DNA of 64,000 nt from Rhodobacterales bacterium HKCCE3408 (lineage in GTDB: Bacteria > Pseudomonadota > Alphaproteobacteria > Rhodobacterales > Rhodobacteraceae), in NCBI GenBank assembly GCA_015689705.1, contig WVSN01000005.1, positions 1 to 64,000 of the forward strand, in the 5' to 3' direction. Positions 7,710-15,234 of this stretch are shown piece by piece. Each line of letters starts with the position of its first letter. Positions within the stretch are counted from its first letter, which is position 1. The notes beneath the pieces are model-generated. The model was not told the origin of the DNA. It did not search any database and was given only the letters and a program-made list of their open reading frames with translations. The position numbers were made by a program, and so were the translations under genes.

Positions 7710-9512
7710 ATGACCGACCTCTCCCGCATCCGTAACTTCTCCATCGTCGCCCATATCGACCACGGTAAATCCACCCTGGCCGACCGGCTGATCCAGCTCA
7801 CCGGGACGGTGGCCGAGCGCGACATGAAGGAACAGCTCCTCGACGCGATGGATATCGAGCGCGAGCGCGGCATCACCATCAAGGCGAACACCGTGCGGAT
7901 CGAGTATCCCGCGAAGGACGGCCGGACCTACATCCTCAACCTCATCGACACGCCGGGCCATGTCGATTTCGGCTACGAGGTCAGCCGGTCCATGCGCGCG
8001 GTCGAAGGCTCGCTTCTGGTCGTCGATGCCTCTCAGGGGGTCGAGGCGCAGACGCTCGCCAATGTCTACCAGGCCATCGAGGCCGACCACGAGATCGTGC
8101 CGGTCCTCAACAAGGTCGACCTGCCGGCGGCCGAGCCCGACCGCGTGCGCGAGCAGATCGAGGACGTGATCGGGATCGAGGCGCATGACGCCGTCGAGAT
8201 CTCGGCCAAGACCGGCCAGGGCATTCCGGACGTGCTCGAGGCCATCGTCCACCGCCTGCCGCCGCCGAAATCCGGCGACCCGGACGCGCCGCTCAAGGCC
8301 ATGCTGGTCGACTCCAAGTACGACCAGTATCTCGGCGTCATCTGTATCGTCCGCATCATCGACGGCACGCTGAAAAAGGGCGACCGCATCCGCATGATGA
8401 AGACCGGCGGCACCTACGATGTCGACGACGTCGGCATCTACCGCCCGGCCATGACCCCCGTCGACAGCCTCGGCCCCGGCGAGATCGGCTATCTCAACGC
8501 CTCGATCAAGCAGGTCCGGGACACCCGCGTCGGCGACACGATCACGCATGAAAGACGCCCCTGCGCCGAGGCGCTGCCCGGCTTCAAGCCGTCCGTCCCG
8601 GTCGTCTTCTGCGGCCTCTTCCCGGTCGACGCCAACGATTTCGAGGACCTGCGCGACGCGATCGAGAAACTCGCGCTCAACGACGCCTCCTTCACCTACG
8701 AGATGGAGACCTCCGCCGCGCTCGGCTTCGGCTTCCGCTGCGGCTTCCTCGGGCTTCTCCACCTCGAGGTCGTCCGGGACCGGCTGGAACGCGAATACGA
8801 CATCGACCTGATCACCACCGCGCCGTCGGTCATTTACCACGTCTTCCTCAAGGACGGCGAACGGATGGACCTGCACAACCCCGCCGACATGCCCGACATG
8901 ACCCTCGTCGACCATATCGAGGAGCCGCGGATCAAGGCGACGATCATGGTCCCCGACGACTATCTCGGCGACGTGCTGAAGCTCTGCCAGGACCGCCGCG
9001 GCATCCAGATGGACCTGACCTATGCCGGCACCCGCGCCATGGTCGTCTACGACCTGCCGCTGAACGAGGTCGTGTTCGACTTCTACGACCGGCTGAAATC
9101 GGTGACGAAGGGCTATGCCAGCTTCGACTACCAGATGATCGGCTACCGCGAGGATTACCTCGTGAAGATGTCGATCCTCGTCAACGAGGAGCCGGTCGAC
9201 GCGCTCTCGATGATGGTCCACCGCGACCGCGCCGAGGGCCGGGGCCGGATGATGGTCGAGAAGCTGAAAGAGCTCATCCCCCGCCACATGTTCAAGATCC
9301 CGATCCAGGCGGCGATCGGAGGCCGCGTCATCGCGCGCGAGACGCTCTCGGCCATGCGCAAGGACGTGACGGCCAAGTGCTATGGCGGCGACGCGACCCG
9401 GAAGAAGAAGCTGCTCGAGAAGCAGAAGGCCGGGAAGAAGAAGATGCGCCAGTTCGGGAAGGTCGAGATCCCGCAGAGCGCCTTCATCAGCGCGTTGAAG
9501 ATGGACTCGTAG
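7710..9512 (+). CDS. lepA: Elongation factor 4 (LepA), ribosome back-translocating GTPase
   Basis: The 600-residue GTPase has all G motifs: AHIDHGKST near residue 12, [14 protein letters not shown] and NKVD. It ends with the LepA-specific C-terminal domain ([21 protein letters not shown]... [28 protein letters not shown], quoted in parts), which separates it from EF-G. EF4 acts on stalled or mistranslocated ribosomes and in ribosome assembly. The start [11 protein letters not shown] is the family start; an upstream ATG at 7656 is not. Confidence 0.97.
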   Translation: MTDLSRIRNFSIVAHIDHGKSTLADRLIQLTGTVAERDMKEQLLDAMDIERERGITIKANTVRIEYPAKDGRTYILNLIDTPGHVDFGYEVSRSMRAVEGSLLVVDASQGVEAQTLANVYQAIEADHEIVPVLNKVDLPAAEPDRVREQIEDVIGIEAHDAVEISAKTGQGIPDVLEAIVHRLPPPKSGDPDAPLKAMLVDSKYDQYLGVICIVRIIDGTLKKGDRIRMMKTGGTYDVDDVGIYRPAMTPVDSLGPGEIGYLNASIKQVRDTRVGDTITHERRPCAEALPGFKPSVPVVFCGLFPVDANDFEDLRDAIEKLALNDASFTYEMETSAALGFGFRCGFLGLLHLEVVRDRLEREYDIDLITTAPSVIYHVFLKDGERMDLHNPADMPDMTLVDHIEEPRIKATIMVPDDYLGDVLKLCQDRRGIQMDLTYAGTRAMVVYDLPLNEVVFDFYDRLKSVTKGYASFDYQMIGYREDYLVKMSILVNEEPVDALSMMVHRDRAEGRGRMMVEKLKELIPRHMFKIPIQAAIGGRVIARETLSAMRKDVTAKCYGGDATRKKKLLEKQKAGKKKMRQFGKVEIPQSAFISALKMDS

Positions 9513-9530
9513 GGCGGGGGCCACCCCGCC
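9513..9530 (+). terminator. Candidate terminator hairpin after lepA
   Basis: A 7-bp perfect stem (GGCGGGG with CCCCGCC) with a four-base loop begins at the lepA stop codon. It lacks a T-run. A further palindrome of 16 bases (9632-9647) lies in the same 270-base spacer, which otherwise shows no gene. Confidence 0.35.
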
Positions 9531-9782
9531 ATTCCGCCAGCCCGGACGACACCCGTAGGGCGCGCTTCAGCGCACCTCCCCCGCCCGATCCCACCGACGA
9601 CCGCCGGGCGAGCGCCGGCCCGTAGGATGGCGCCCCGGCGCCGGGGCGGCGCGCTTTATGCCAGCCATGTCATTGAATGGACTCTTCGGATCGGAGAGAG
9701 TGACACAGCGCCAGCCCGCCGGGACGGGACGGCGCTCGCCCGGCGCGCCTCCGGCGCTTGATTCCGGGCGGGGGATTATTGA

Positions 9783-10391
9783 ATGAAGTTTAAAGATGGT
9801 ATTCTAGGGGATCTTCCTGCCGAGGAAATTGGTCGGCTTGTGGAAGATGAATCCGCTCAGAGCTACGCCACACAATATGGAGCGCTGCTCCGGCTGGCAG
9901 CAGATTGCCATGCGAGCCGAAATTACGATGGTCTGGCGTTGGCAGTGTTTGGCTGGATGCCGACAATCCTCAAGAAGACGGAATTCTCGGGATACGATTT
10001 CGACAGCATCCGGTCGACGACATGCTTTGATCGGACGGAATTCGAAAAGTGGACCTCAGGTACAGCAGCAGTAAACGGGTCCTGGGTTGGCACGAGCAAG
10101 TTTCTTCACTTCCTGAATCCTGATGTTTTCCCGGTATGGGATCAAAATCTGCACAAAGCTGTAACGGACACGAAGGCGCAATATTGGTGGAGAAGTATTT
10201 CCATCTACTCGGATTGGACAGCTCTTTGTCATGAGAAGCTGACGCGAGAACCGCAGGGCCTAAAAAATTTCAGAAAATTCCTTTCGCAGAAAGCGAACTG
10301 CGAAATAAGCCGGCTTCGAGCCCTTGAATTCATGGTTTTCCTGCGATCGAAATCCCTTTCTGGAAATAAGCAGGAAAAATCACAACCGTAA
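9783..10391 (+). CDS. Orphan protein in low-G+C patch, unknown function
   Basis: I cannot assign this 202-residue cytoplasmic-looking protein. It is predicted mostly helical and aromatic-rich. A central segment (SKFLHFLNPDVFPVWDQN, about residues 104-121) has a His-Phe-Leu-x-Pro...Pro-x-Trp-Asp pattern that looks like a conserved core. Codon use (TTT, AAA, TTA-like and AGA codons) and base composition are plainly poorer in G+C than both flanks. It is flanked by hairpins, and nothing in its neighbours predicts a partner. It is a good candidate for recent horizontal transfer, perhaps accessory or defence-related, but that is guesswork. Confidence 0.7.
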   Translation: MKFKDGILGDLPAEEIGRLVEDESAQSYATQYGALLRLAADCHASRNYDGLALAVFGWMPTILKKTEFSGYDFDSIRSTTCFDRTEFEKWTSGTAAVNGSWVGTSKFLHFLNPDVFPVWDQNLHKAVTDTKAQYWWRSISIYSDWTALCHEKLTREPQGLKNFRKFLSQKANCEISRLRALEFMVFLRSKSLSGNKQEKSQP

Positions 10392-10438
10392 ATCAGGGCT
10401 CGAGTGCCGGGACAGGTCCCGTCTTTACCGAAGTCGAT

Positions 10439-10461
10439 GCTGCCTTCTGTTCGAAGGCAGC
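10439..10461. other. Perfect 9-bp hairpin after the low-G+C gene
   Basis: GCTGCCTTC pairs perfectly with GAAGGCAGC around a five-base loop, 48 bases after the orphan gene stop. It is followed by a C-run, not a T-run. A smaller CGGGA/TCCCG hairpin lies at 10408-10421. It may end the transcript or mark the edge of the inserted patch. Confidence 0.45.
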
Positions 10462-10495
10462 CCCCCCGGAACCCACCCCCGCCCCACCTCGTTGA

Positions 10496-10511
10496 CCTCC
10501 TCAAAAGGAGG
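10496..10511 (+). promoter_or_regulatory. Hairpin that pairs the ribosome-binding site of the downstream gene
   Basis: CCTCCT (10496-10501) is the exact complement of AGGAGG (10506-10511) across a CAAA loop. AGGAGG is the Shine-Dalgarno sequence of the gene starting at 10521, nine bases away. In the mRNA this would close the ribosome-binding site in a 6-bp stem. Confidence 0.6.
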
Positions 10512-10520
10512 ACAACGCAC

Positions 10521-11009
10521 ATGCCCACTCCCGCCGAACTCGAAACCCACTTCTGGACCGCGCTGCGCAAGGACATGACCGTCCTGCTCGCCTGTGACGG
10601 CGCGCCGCCGCGCCCGATGACCGCGCAGGTCTCCACCGACCGCGACGCCGGCCCGCTCTGGTTCTTCACCGCCACCGATACCGACATCGGAGAGGCCGTC
10701 GCCTCCGGGCCGAAACCGGCCGTGCTGACCTTCGCCTCGCAGGGCCACGACGTCTTCGCCTCGGCCTCCGGCACGCTGACGAAGGACATGGACCGGGCGA
10801 AGATCGACGAATTGTGGAATCCCTTCGTCGCCGCCTGGTACGAGCAGGGCAAGGACGACCCCAAGCTCTGCCTCGTGCGGATGGACGCGACCGACGCGCA
10901 TATCTGGGAAACCGGGAATTCGCTCGTCGCCGGTCTGAAGATCCTCCTCGGCTCCGATCCGAAGCAGGATTTCGAGGACCAGACCGCGCAGGTCCGCCTC
11001 GACCACTGA
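10521..11009 (+). CDS. Pyridoxamine 5'-phosphate oxidase-fold protein (general stress protein 26 type)
   Basis: The 162-residue protein matches the split-barrel flavin-binding family called general stress protein 26. It has an N-terminal helix (ELETHFWTALRKDM), LWFFTATDTDIGEAV, and TKDMDRAKIDELWNPFVAAWY, where the W-x-P-x-x-x-x-W-Y block is characteristic. Relatives bind FMN, FAD or F420-like cofactors; the substrate is unknown. The ATG at 10521 follows a perfect AGGAGG that is itself sequestered in a hairpin, suggesting translational control. A strong terminator follows the stop. Confidence 0.85.
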   Translation: MPTPAELETHFWTALRKDMTVLLACDGAPPRPMTAQVSTDRDAGPLWFFTATDTDIGEAVASGPKPAVLTFASQGHDVFASASGTLTKDMDRAKIDELWNPFVAAWYEQGKDDPKLCLVRMDATDAHIWETGNSLVAGLKILLGSDPKQDFEDQTAQVRLDH

Positions 11010-11029
11010 CCGCGACGCGCCGGAGCGGA

Positions 11030-11067
11030 ACGGCCCCGCCGCACCTTCCCGGGCGCGGCGGGGCCGT
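11030..11067. terminator. Bidirectional terminator between convergent genes
   Basis: A perfect 13-bp stem (ACGGCCCCGCCGC with GCGGCGGGGCCGT) with a 12-base loop sits exactly between the stop of the PPOX-fold gene and the convergent entericidin stop, so it can serve both strands. T-runs are short. Confidence 0.7.
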
Positions 11068-11079
11068 CTGTCGTCAGGC

Positions 11080-11223
11080 TCAGTTCTGCGCCTCTTCGGC
11101 CTCCTCGTCGATCGCCTGACCGGCGGCCTCGACGTCTTCGCCGAAGCCTTCGACGGTCTCGCAGGCGGCCAGCAGGCCGAGAAGGGTCAGAAGCGTGGCG
11201 GTGCGGGCAAGGGTGCGGGTCAT
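11080..11223 (-). CDS. Entericidin A/B family lipoprotein
   Basis: This 47-residue open frame reads MTRTLARTATLLTLLGLLAAC, a lipoprotein signal with lipobox LLAAC (Cys21). A short acidic tail follows (ETVEGFGEDVEAAGQAIDEE and a few more residues), with the TVxGFGxDVxAAGxAI pattern of the entericidin family. Entericidins are small cell-envelope lipoproteins named for the E. coli antidote/toxin pair. In alphaproteobacteria a single copy is common and its role is unclear. AGGAG lies 6 bases before the ATG. The gene ends at a shared terminator and its upstream region is the long gene-free stretch. Confidence 0.88.
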   Translation of the reverse strand: MTRTLARTATLLTLLGLLAACETVEGFGEDVEAAGQAIDEEAEEAQN

Positions 11224-11505
11224 GTCGTCTCCTGTGTCTGTCTCCGGGCCTCAACACGCCCGGCGCGCGACAGTTCCGCCGCCCGAGCGGCTGCGCGAAG
11301 CGTAGAGGCGTCCACTGCCTCTCTCCGGCCTTCGCAGGCGCGGCAAGACCTGTCCCGGCAACGCTTTTCCGGGGCCGTCCCCCGGCTGCACAATACTTAC
11401 CCACACGTTTACCAACCCTTTGATCCCCAACAAATATCCGCGCCCGCCCGAATCCGTCTTGCGCGACTCGGTCCCGTATTGTGACAGTTCAGTTACCGGC
11501 ACGGG

Positions 11506-11937
11506 GTCGCAAGACAGCGGGTCGGGGCGCGGCGGTCTCCCTGGGGTCCGCGTGGCGCAGGACCGGGACGCGAGCTCCGGGCCAGTGTCACGAACGGTGT
11601 CAGGGGCGGTCGGAGCGGATCGGGACGGGACATGTGCCCGGACCGGAACGAACCGGCAGCAGCAGATCACGTGCGCCGTGACCGGCCGCAAGGTCGGAGA
11701 CGGCAGCCGGCGGGTGCAAGCCCGGCGGGGTCCCGGACAGGCCGTGAGGCAGGCCGGGGCGGCGGGTCGGCGAGAGCCGGGTCGCGAAAGTCCGGGGGTC
11801 AAAGCCCGGGCGAGCGACGGGCCGCAAGGTCGGATCGCGAGCGTTCGGGGGTCAAAGCCCGGGCGGGCGGCAGGCCGAAAGGCCGGGTCGCGAGCGTCCG
11901 GGGGTCAAAGCCCGGGCGGGCGGCAGACCGAAAGGTC
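11506..11937 (+). ncRNA. Candidate structured RNA with eight GNRA-loop hairpins
   Basis: On the plus strand eight short stems are closed by GNRA tetraloops: GCAA at 11509-11512, 11688-11691, 11716-11719 and 11824-11827; GTGA at 11744-11747; GAGA at 11772-11775; GAAA at 11877-11880 and 11930-11933. Across the repeated copies the last stem changes as GGCC/GGTC, GGCC/GGCC and GACC/GGTC, always keeping pairing (with one G-U). A neighbouring stem changes from GG/CC to GA/TC. On the minus strand the loops would not be stable tetraloops, so plus-strand transcription is favoured. No promoter or T-run terminator is obvious, and no known RNA family was recognised. Confidence 0.35.
11779..11937. repeat. 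Three tandem copies of a 53-bp unit
   Basis: Units lie at 11779-11831, 11832-11884 and 11885-11937, each exactly 53 bases. Copies two and three differ at 4 positions and copies one and three at 7. The invariant core is GGGGTCAAAGCCCGGGCG. The length is not a multiple of three, arguing against a protein repeat. There are no unique spacers, so this is not CRISPR. A diverged unit with the same dodecamer GGCCGCAAGGTC begins upstream at 11684. Confidence 0.9.
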
Positions 11938-12153
11938 GGGTCGCATGGGAACGGTCGAAGACCGGGGCGAGACGTGGCTGCGTCGGACCCGGGACGGAAG
12001 CCGGACCCGACTGGGCCATCGAGCCCCCTGGGGGGAGATCGGTTCAGGAAGGCGTCAGGATCGTGCTCCCATCGGGCACAGCGACGGACCGCGTCTGAAG
12101 CACCTGGCGCCTTCTACCGATCCCCCAGCCCCGGGCCTCTCCGCGCATGCGAA

Positions 12154-12181
12154 GGGGCCCGAAGTGGCTGCTTCGGACCCC
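12154..12181. other. Imperfect 11-bp hairpin
   Basis: GGGGCCCGAAG (12154-12164) pairs with CTTCGGACCCC (12171-12181), broken by one C-A mismatch, around a six-base loop. No T-run follows. It could be the 3' boundary of an upstream transcript from the repeat region. Confidence 0.4.
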
Positions 12182-12349
12182 CGTAAGTCAGGATCGAACC
12201 GCGTCGTTAACGCACCTGTAAGGCGCATGTAGCGCGGCGAGTCTGGCCGTACAATCCAAATCTCGGGGCGTCCGCACGATTATCCGCCAGATGCGGTGTG
12301 CGGGCCCCACATCCTGCGGTTTCGGCCATGCGAATTTTCGTGCCTGTGC

Positions 12350-12397
12350 AGGCATACCGAAAGGCATACGGCCAGGCATACCGCCAGGCATACGCCC
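12350..12397. repeat. Four tandem copies of a 12-bp unit
   Basis: AGGCATAC is followed by CGAA, GGCC, CGCC and GCCC in four successive 12-base units. They lie just beyond the 3' end of the alpha/beta hydrolase gene (minus strand), starting 11 bases after its stop codon. Confidence 0.85.
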
Positions 12398-12407
12398 CGA
12401 TCCGGCC

Positions 12408-13166
12408 CTATGGGGCGAGGAACGCCGCCGCGGCGGCCTCGAAATCCCGCGGTTTCTCGGCATGAAGCCAGTGCCCCGCCCCAGGCAGTTTCGCGAACCG
12501 GGCGTTCGGGAAATATCGTTTGATCTCATCGCGATAGTCGCGCTTCACGTAATCCGACGCGCCGCCCGACAGGAACAGGACGGGCCCCTCGAACGTGCCG
12601 TCCAGATCCTCCGGCCAGCCCGTGATCCGGTCCATCTCGGCCTCCAGCACATCCAGGTTCAGCCGCCACTTTTTCTCTTTGATATCCATCGATTGCAGCA
12701 GAAACGCCCGGACGCCAGCCTCCGGAATCGCGGCCTCCAGCGCCCGGTCCGCATCGCCCCGCGTCCCGATGGACGACAGGTCCAGCTGGCGCATCGCGTG
12801 GATCAGGTGGCTCTGCGAATGCCTGTATGCGACCGGCGCAATATCCGCGACAATCAACCGGTTGACCCGCTCCGGCGCCGTCAGCGCCAGCACCATGCCG
12901 GCCTTCCCGCCCATCGAATGCCCGATCACGTCGGCCACTCCGCCATGGGCCTCGATCACCTCGGCGAGATCCCCCGCCATGTCGCGATAGCTGTTTGACT
13001 CAGCGCGAAAACTTTCCCCGTGATTGCGCATGTCCACGGTGAGAACGCGCCGCTCGGCCGACAGGCGCTTCGCGATCACGCCCCAGTTCCGGGCCGAGCC
13101 GAACAGGCCGTGCACGATCAGCACCGGAACGCCCGACGCCTCGCCGAAAGTGTGCGTCGCCAGCAT
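12408..13166 (-). CDS. Alpha/beta-fold hydrolase (YbfF-type esterase)
   Basis: The 252-residue protein has the alpha/beta hydrolase plan: oxyanion segment HGLFGSARNW near residue 19, the nucleophile elbow GHSMGGK near 82-88, and a C-terminal His in GAGHWLHAEKP. Sequence and length are closest to YbfF-like carboxylesterases acting on short acyl esters, cytoplasmic. The start is 4 bases after the pirin stop, so the two form an operon. The physiological substrate is unknown. Confidence 0.88.
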   Translation of the reverse strand: MLATHTFGEASGVPVLIVHGLFGSARNWGVIAKRLSAERRVLTVDMRNHGESFRAESNSYRDMAGDLAEVIEAHGGVADVIGHSMGGKAGMVLALTAPERVNRLIVADIAPVAYRHSQSHLIHAMRQLDLSSIGTRGDADRALEAAIPEAGVRAFLLQSMDIKEKKWRLNLDVLEAEMDRITGWPEDLDGTFEGPVLFLSGGASDYVKRDYRDEIKRYFPNARFAKLPGAGHWLHAEKPRDFEAAAAAFLAP

Positions 13167-13170
13167 CCGC

Positions 13171-14082
13171 TCAGTGCTGCGCCGCGATGAAGGTGCCGTT
13201 GCGCAAGTCGCTGATCGCCTTGCGGATTTCGTCCTCGGTGTTCATTACGATGGGTCCGTGCCAGGCCACCGGCTCCTCGATCGGCGCGCCGGAAATCAGC
13301 AGGAACCGCACGCCCTGCGGCCCGGCCTGAACGGTCACCTCGTCGCCGGTGCCGAAGCGCACCAGCGTCCGGTCGCCCGACATGTCGCGGATGTTCACCT
13401 CGCGCCCCATGACCTCCTTCTCCAGCCGCACGCCGCTCGGGCGCGAGGCGTCGGCGAAAGACGCGGAGCCCTCGAACACATAGGCGAAGGCGCGGCGGTA
13501 GGTGTCGATCTTGAAGGTCTTCTTCAGCCCCGCCGGCACCGAAACGTCGAGGTATTGCGGATCGGCCGCGATCCCGTCGACCGGGCCGGTCTTGCCCCAG
13601 AAACTGCCCACGACGACGCGGACGACCGTGCCGTCATCGTCGATCACTTCCGGAATCTCGGTCCCCTTAACGTCCTGGTAACGCGGAGCTGTCATCTTCA
13701 GGCTCGAGGGCAGATTCCCCCACAACTGGAATCCGTGCATCTGCCCCTTCGCGTTGCCCTGGGGCATTTCCTGGTGAAGGATGCCCGATCCCGCGGTCAT
13801 CCACTGCACGTCCCCGGCGCCGAGCCGCCCGGTATTCCCGAGCGAGTCCCCGTGCTCCACCGTACCGGCCAGCACGTAGGTGATCGTCTCGATCCCCCGG
13901 TGCGGGTGCCACGGAAAGCCGCGCATGTAGTCGCGCGGGTCCTCGTTGCGGAAATCGTCGAACAGCAGGAACGGGTCGAGCTCCGTCGGGTCCTGGAAGC
14001 CGAAGGCGCGGTGCAGATGCACGCCTGCGCCCTCCATCGTCGGCATGGCGGATCGGGTCTCGAGGATCGGTCGGATCGACAT
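13171..14082 (-). CDS. Pirin family protein
   Basis: The 303-residue bicupin carries the pirin metal site in the first cupin: PWHPHRGIETITYVLAG around residue 55-71, and a later LHQEMP. Bacterial pirins are iron-binding; some show quercetinase activity and others modulate enzymes, so the function is unsettled. The start MSIRP at 14082 follows AAGGAG by nine bases. Upstream in-frame codons lack family similarity. It precedes the esterase gene by 4 bases. Confidence 0.9.
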   Translation of the reverse strand: MSIRPILETRSAMPTMEGAGVHLHRAFGFQDPTELDPFLLFDDFRNEDPRDYMRGFPWHPHRGIETITYVLAGTVEHGDSLGNTGRLGAGDVQWMTAGSGILHQEMPQGNAKGQMHGFQLWGNLPSSLKMTAPRYQDVKGTEIPEVIDDDGTVVRVVVGSFWGKTGPVDGIAADPQYLDVSVPAGLKKTFKIDTYRRAFAYVFEGSASFADASRPSGVRLEKEVMGREVNIRDMSGDRTLVRFGTGDEVTVQAGPQGVRFLLISGAPIEEPVAWHGPIVMNTEDEIRKAISDLRNGTFIAAQH

Positions 14083-14241
14083 CGGTCGCATCTCCTTGTG
14101 ATGGCGCAGAAATAGCGTGCGCCGCGGCCGGGGTCCATTCCGCGGGGCGTCACGGTCGATGTGCGCCCCCGCAGAGGTCGCAAACGGGCGCGACGGCGGG
14201 ACGGCAAGGATCATTCTCGCGTCAAATCGGTGGAGGACAAG

Positions 14242-15195
14242 ATGCGGATCGGTTTCATCGGACTGGGCAATGTCGGCTCAAAGCTGGCCGGGACGCTGCT
14301 GAGAAACGGGCACGACATCGCGGTGCGCGACCTCGATCCCGCCCGCGTCGCGGCCTTCGTCGCCAAGGGCGCGGGAACGGCCGACTCGCCCGCGGCCCTG
14401 CTCGACTGGGCCGACGTGGTCATCACCTGCCTGCCGCGCCCCGAGATCTCGGCCGCCGTGGTCGAGGGCCCGCACGGGCTTCTGAGCGCCATGCAGCCGG
14501 GCAAGATCTGGCTCGAGATGAGCACGACGGACGCGGCCGAGATCAAGCGGCTCGGCGCGAAGGTCATCGAAGCCGGCGGCGCCGCGGTCGACTGCCCGGT
14601 CTCGGGCGGCTGCCATCGTGCGGATACCGGCAACATCTCGATCTTCGCCGGCTGCGACCGCGCGACGTTCGAGCGTGTCCTGCCGATCCTGACGACGATG
14701 GGCCGCCGCGTCCTGCACACCGGCGAGATCGGCACGGCCTCGGTCCTCAAGGTCATCACCAACTACCTCGCGACCGCCAATCTCGTGAGCTGCGCCGAGG
14801 CGCTGACCGTGGCGAAGGGCGCCGGCCTCGATCTCGGCACCGCTTACGAGGCGATCCGCATATCCTCGGGCACCTCCTTCGTGCACGAGACCGAAAGCCA
14901 GGTCATCCTGAACGGCAGCCGGGACATCTCGTTCACGATGGATCTGGTGATGAAGGACATCAGCCTGTTCCAGTCCGTCGCCGACCGGGCCGGAATCGCG
15001 CTCGATCTCAATCCGCTCCTGATCTCGATCTTCCGCGACGGCATCGCCCGCTATGGCGAACGCGAGCTCAGCCCGAACATCATCCGCCGGCTGGAGGACG
15101 CGACCGGGCTCGATATCCGCGCGCCGGGCTTCCCGCCCGAGATGGTCGACGACGAACCCGAAGAACGGGGCGCCGAAGTCGTCGTGCGGCGCTGA
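14242..15195 (+). CDS. NAD(P)-dependent oxidoreductase, 3-hydroxyisobutyrate dehydrogenase family
   Basis: The 317-residue protein is a beta-hydroxyacid dehydrogenase: Rossmann GFIGLGNVGSKLA at the N terminus, substrate loop DCPVSGGCHRADTG near residue 118, and catalytic Lys in ASVLKVITNYL near 172. Family members oxidise 3-hydroxyisobutyrate, tartronate semialdehyde, 6-phosphogluconate-like or related acids. The substrate cannot be told from sequence alone. The C terminus is about 20 residues longer than usual and acidic. GGAGGACAAG precedes the ATG. It is a single gene, divergent from pirin. Confidence 0.85.
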   Translation: MRIGFIGLGNVGSKLAGTLLRNGHDIAVRDLDPARVAAFVAKGAGTADSPAALLDWADVVITCLPRPEISAAVVEGPHGLLSAMQPGKIWLEMSTTDAAEIKRLGAKVIEAGGAAVDCPVSGGCHRADTGNISIFAGCDRATFERVLPILTTMGRRVLHTGEIGTASVLKVITNYLATANLVSCAEALTVAKGAGLDLGTAYEAIRISSGTSFVHETESQVILNGSRDISFTMDLVMKDISLFQSVADRAGIALDLNPLLISIFRDGIARYGERELSPNIIRRLEDATGLDIRAPGFPPEMVDDEPEERGAEVVVRR

Positions 15196-15234
15196 CGTCT
15201 TTCCCTCCGCGCGCGGCCGCCCTATGAGGCCGCC

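Larger units (their letters stand above)
11224..12407. other. 1.18-kb gene-free stretch with structured repeats
   Basis: No credible protein gene is seen between the entericidin start and the stop of the alpha/beta hydrolase. Long open frames exist (for example 11420-12232 on the plus strand), but they are low-complexity Arg/Gly/Ser-rich, and the 53-bp repeats inside them shift the frame. The stretch holds an A+T-richer segment at about 11388-11440, which may carry the entericidin promoter. It then holds a hairpin-rich array (11506-11937), a strong imperfect hairpin (12154-12181) and a 12-bp tandem repeat (12350-12397). Confidence 0.8.

Noticed and set aside
7443-9524. Long antisense open frame opposite lepA, and similar ones opposite rpoD and soxA
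   Set aside because: These mirror strongly coding genes of known family; the products are His/Asp/Val- or Arg-rich with no family features.
10405-11360. 14-bp inverted match TGCCGGGACAGGTC (10405-10418 and, inverted, 11347-11360) flanking the PPOX and entericidin genes
   Set aside because: Could suggest a mobile unit, but a match of this length is expected by chance somewhere in a G+C-rich 64-kb window. There is no transposase or target-site duplication.
11781-11830. RNase P RNA-like motif (GCGAAAGTCCGGG)
   Set aside because: It resembles the P4 strand of rnpB, but the other conserved blocks (ACAGAA, GGTAAGAG) and the long-range 3' partner are missing, and the motif recurs in the tandem units.
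11684-11937. CRISPR array
   Set aside because: The units are contiguous with no unique spacers and there are no cas genes in the window.
11420-12232. 270-residue open frame on the plus strand across the repeat region
   Set aside because: Low-complexity Arg/Gly/Ser-rich product, no ribosome-binding site of note, and the 53-bp repeats force each copy into a different frame. Other frames and the opposite strand are just as open, as expected at this G+C.
12188-12240. tRNA-like T-arm on the minus strand (GGTTCGATCC)
   Set aside because: The flanking bases do not form the 5-bp T stem, and no acceptor or anticodon stem can be drawn.
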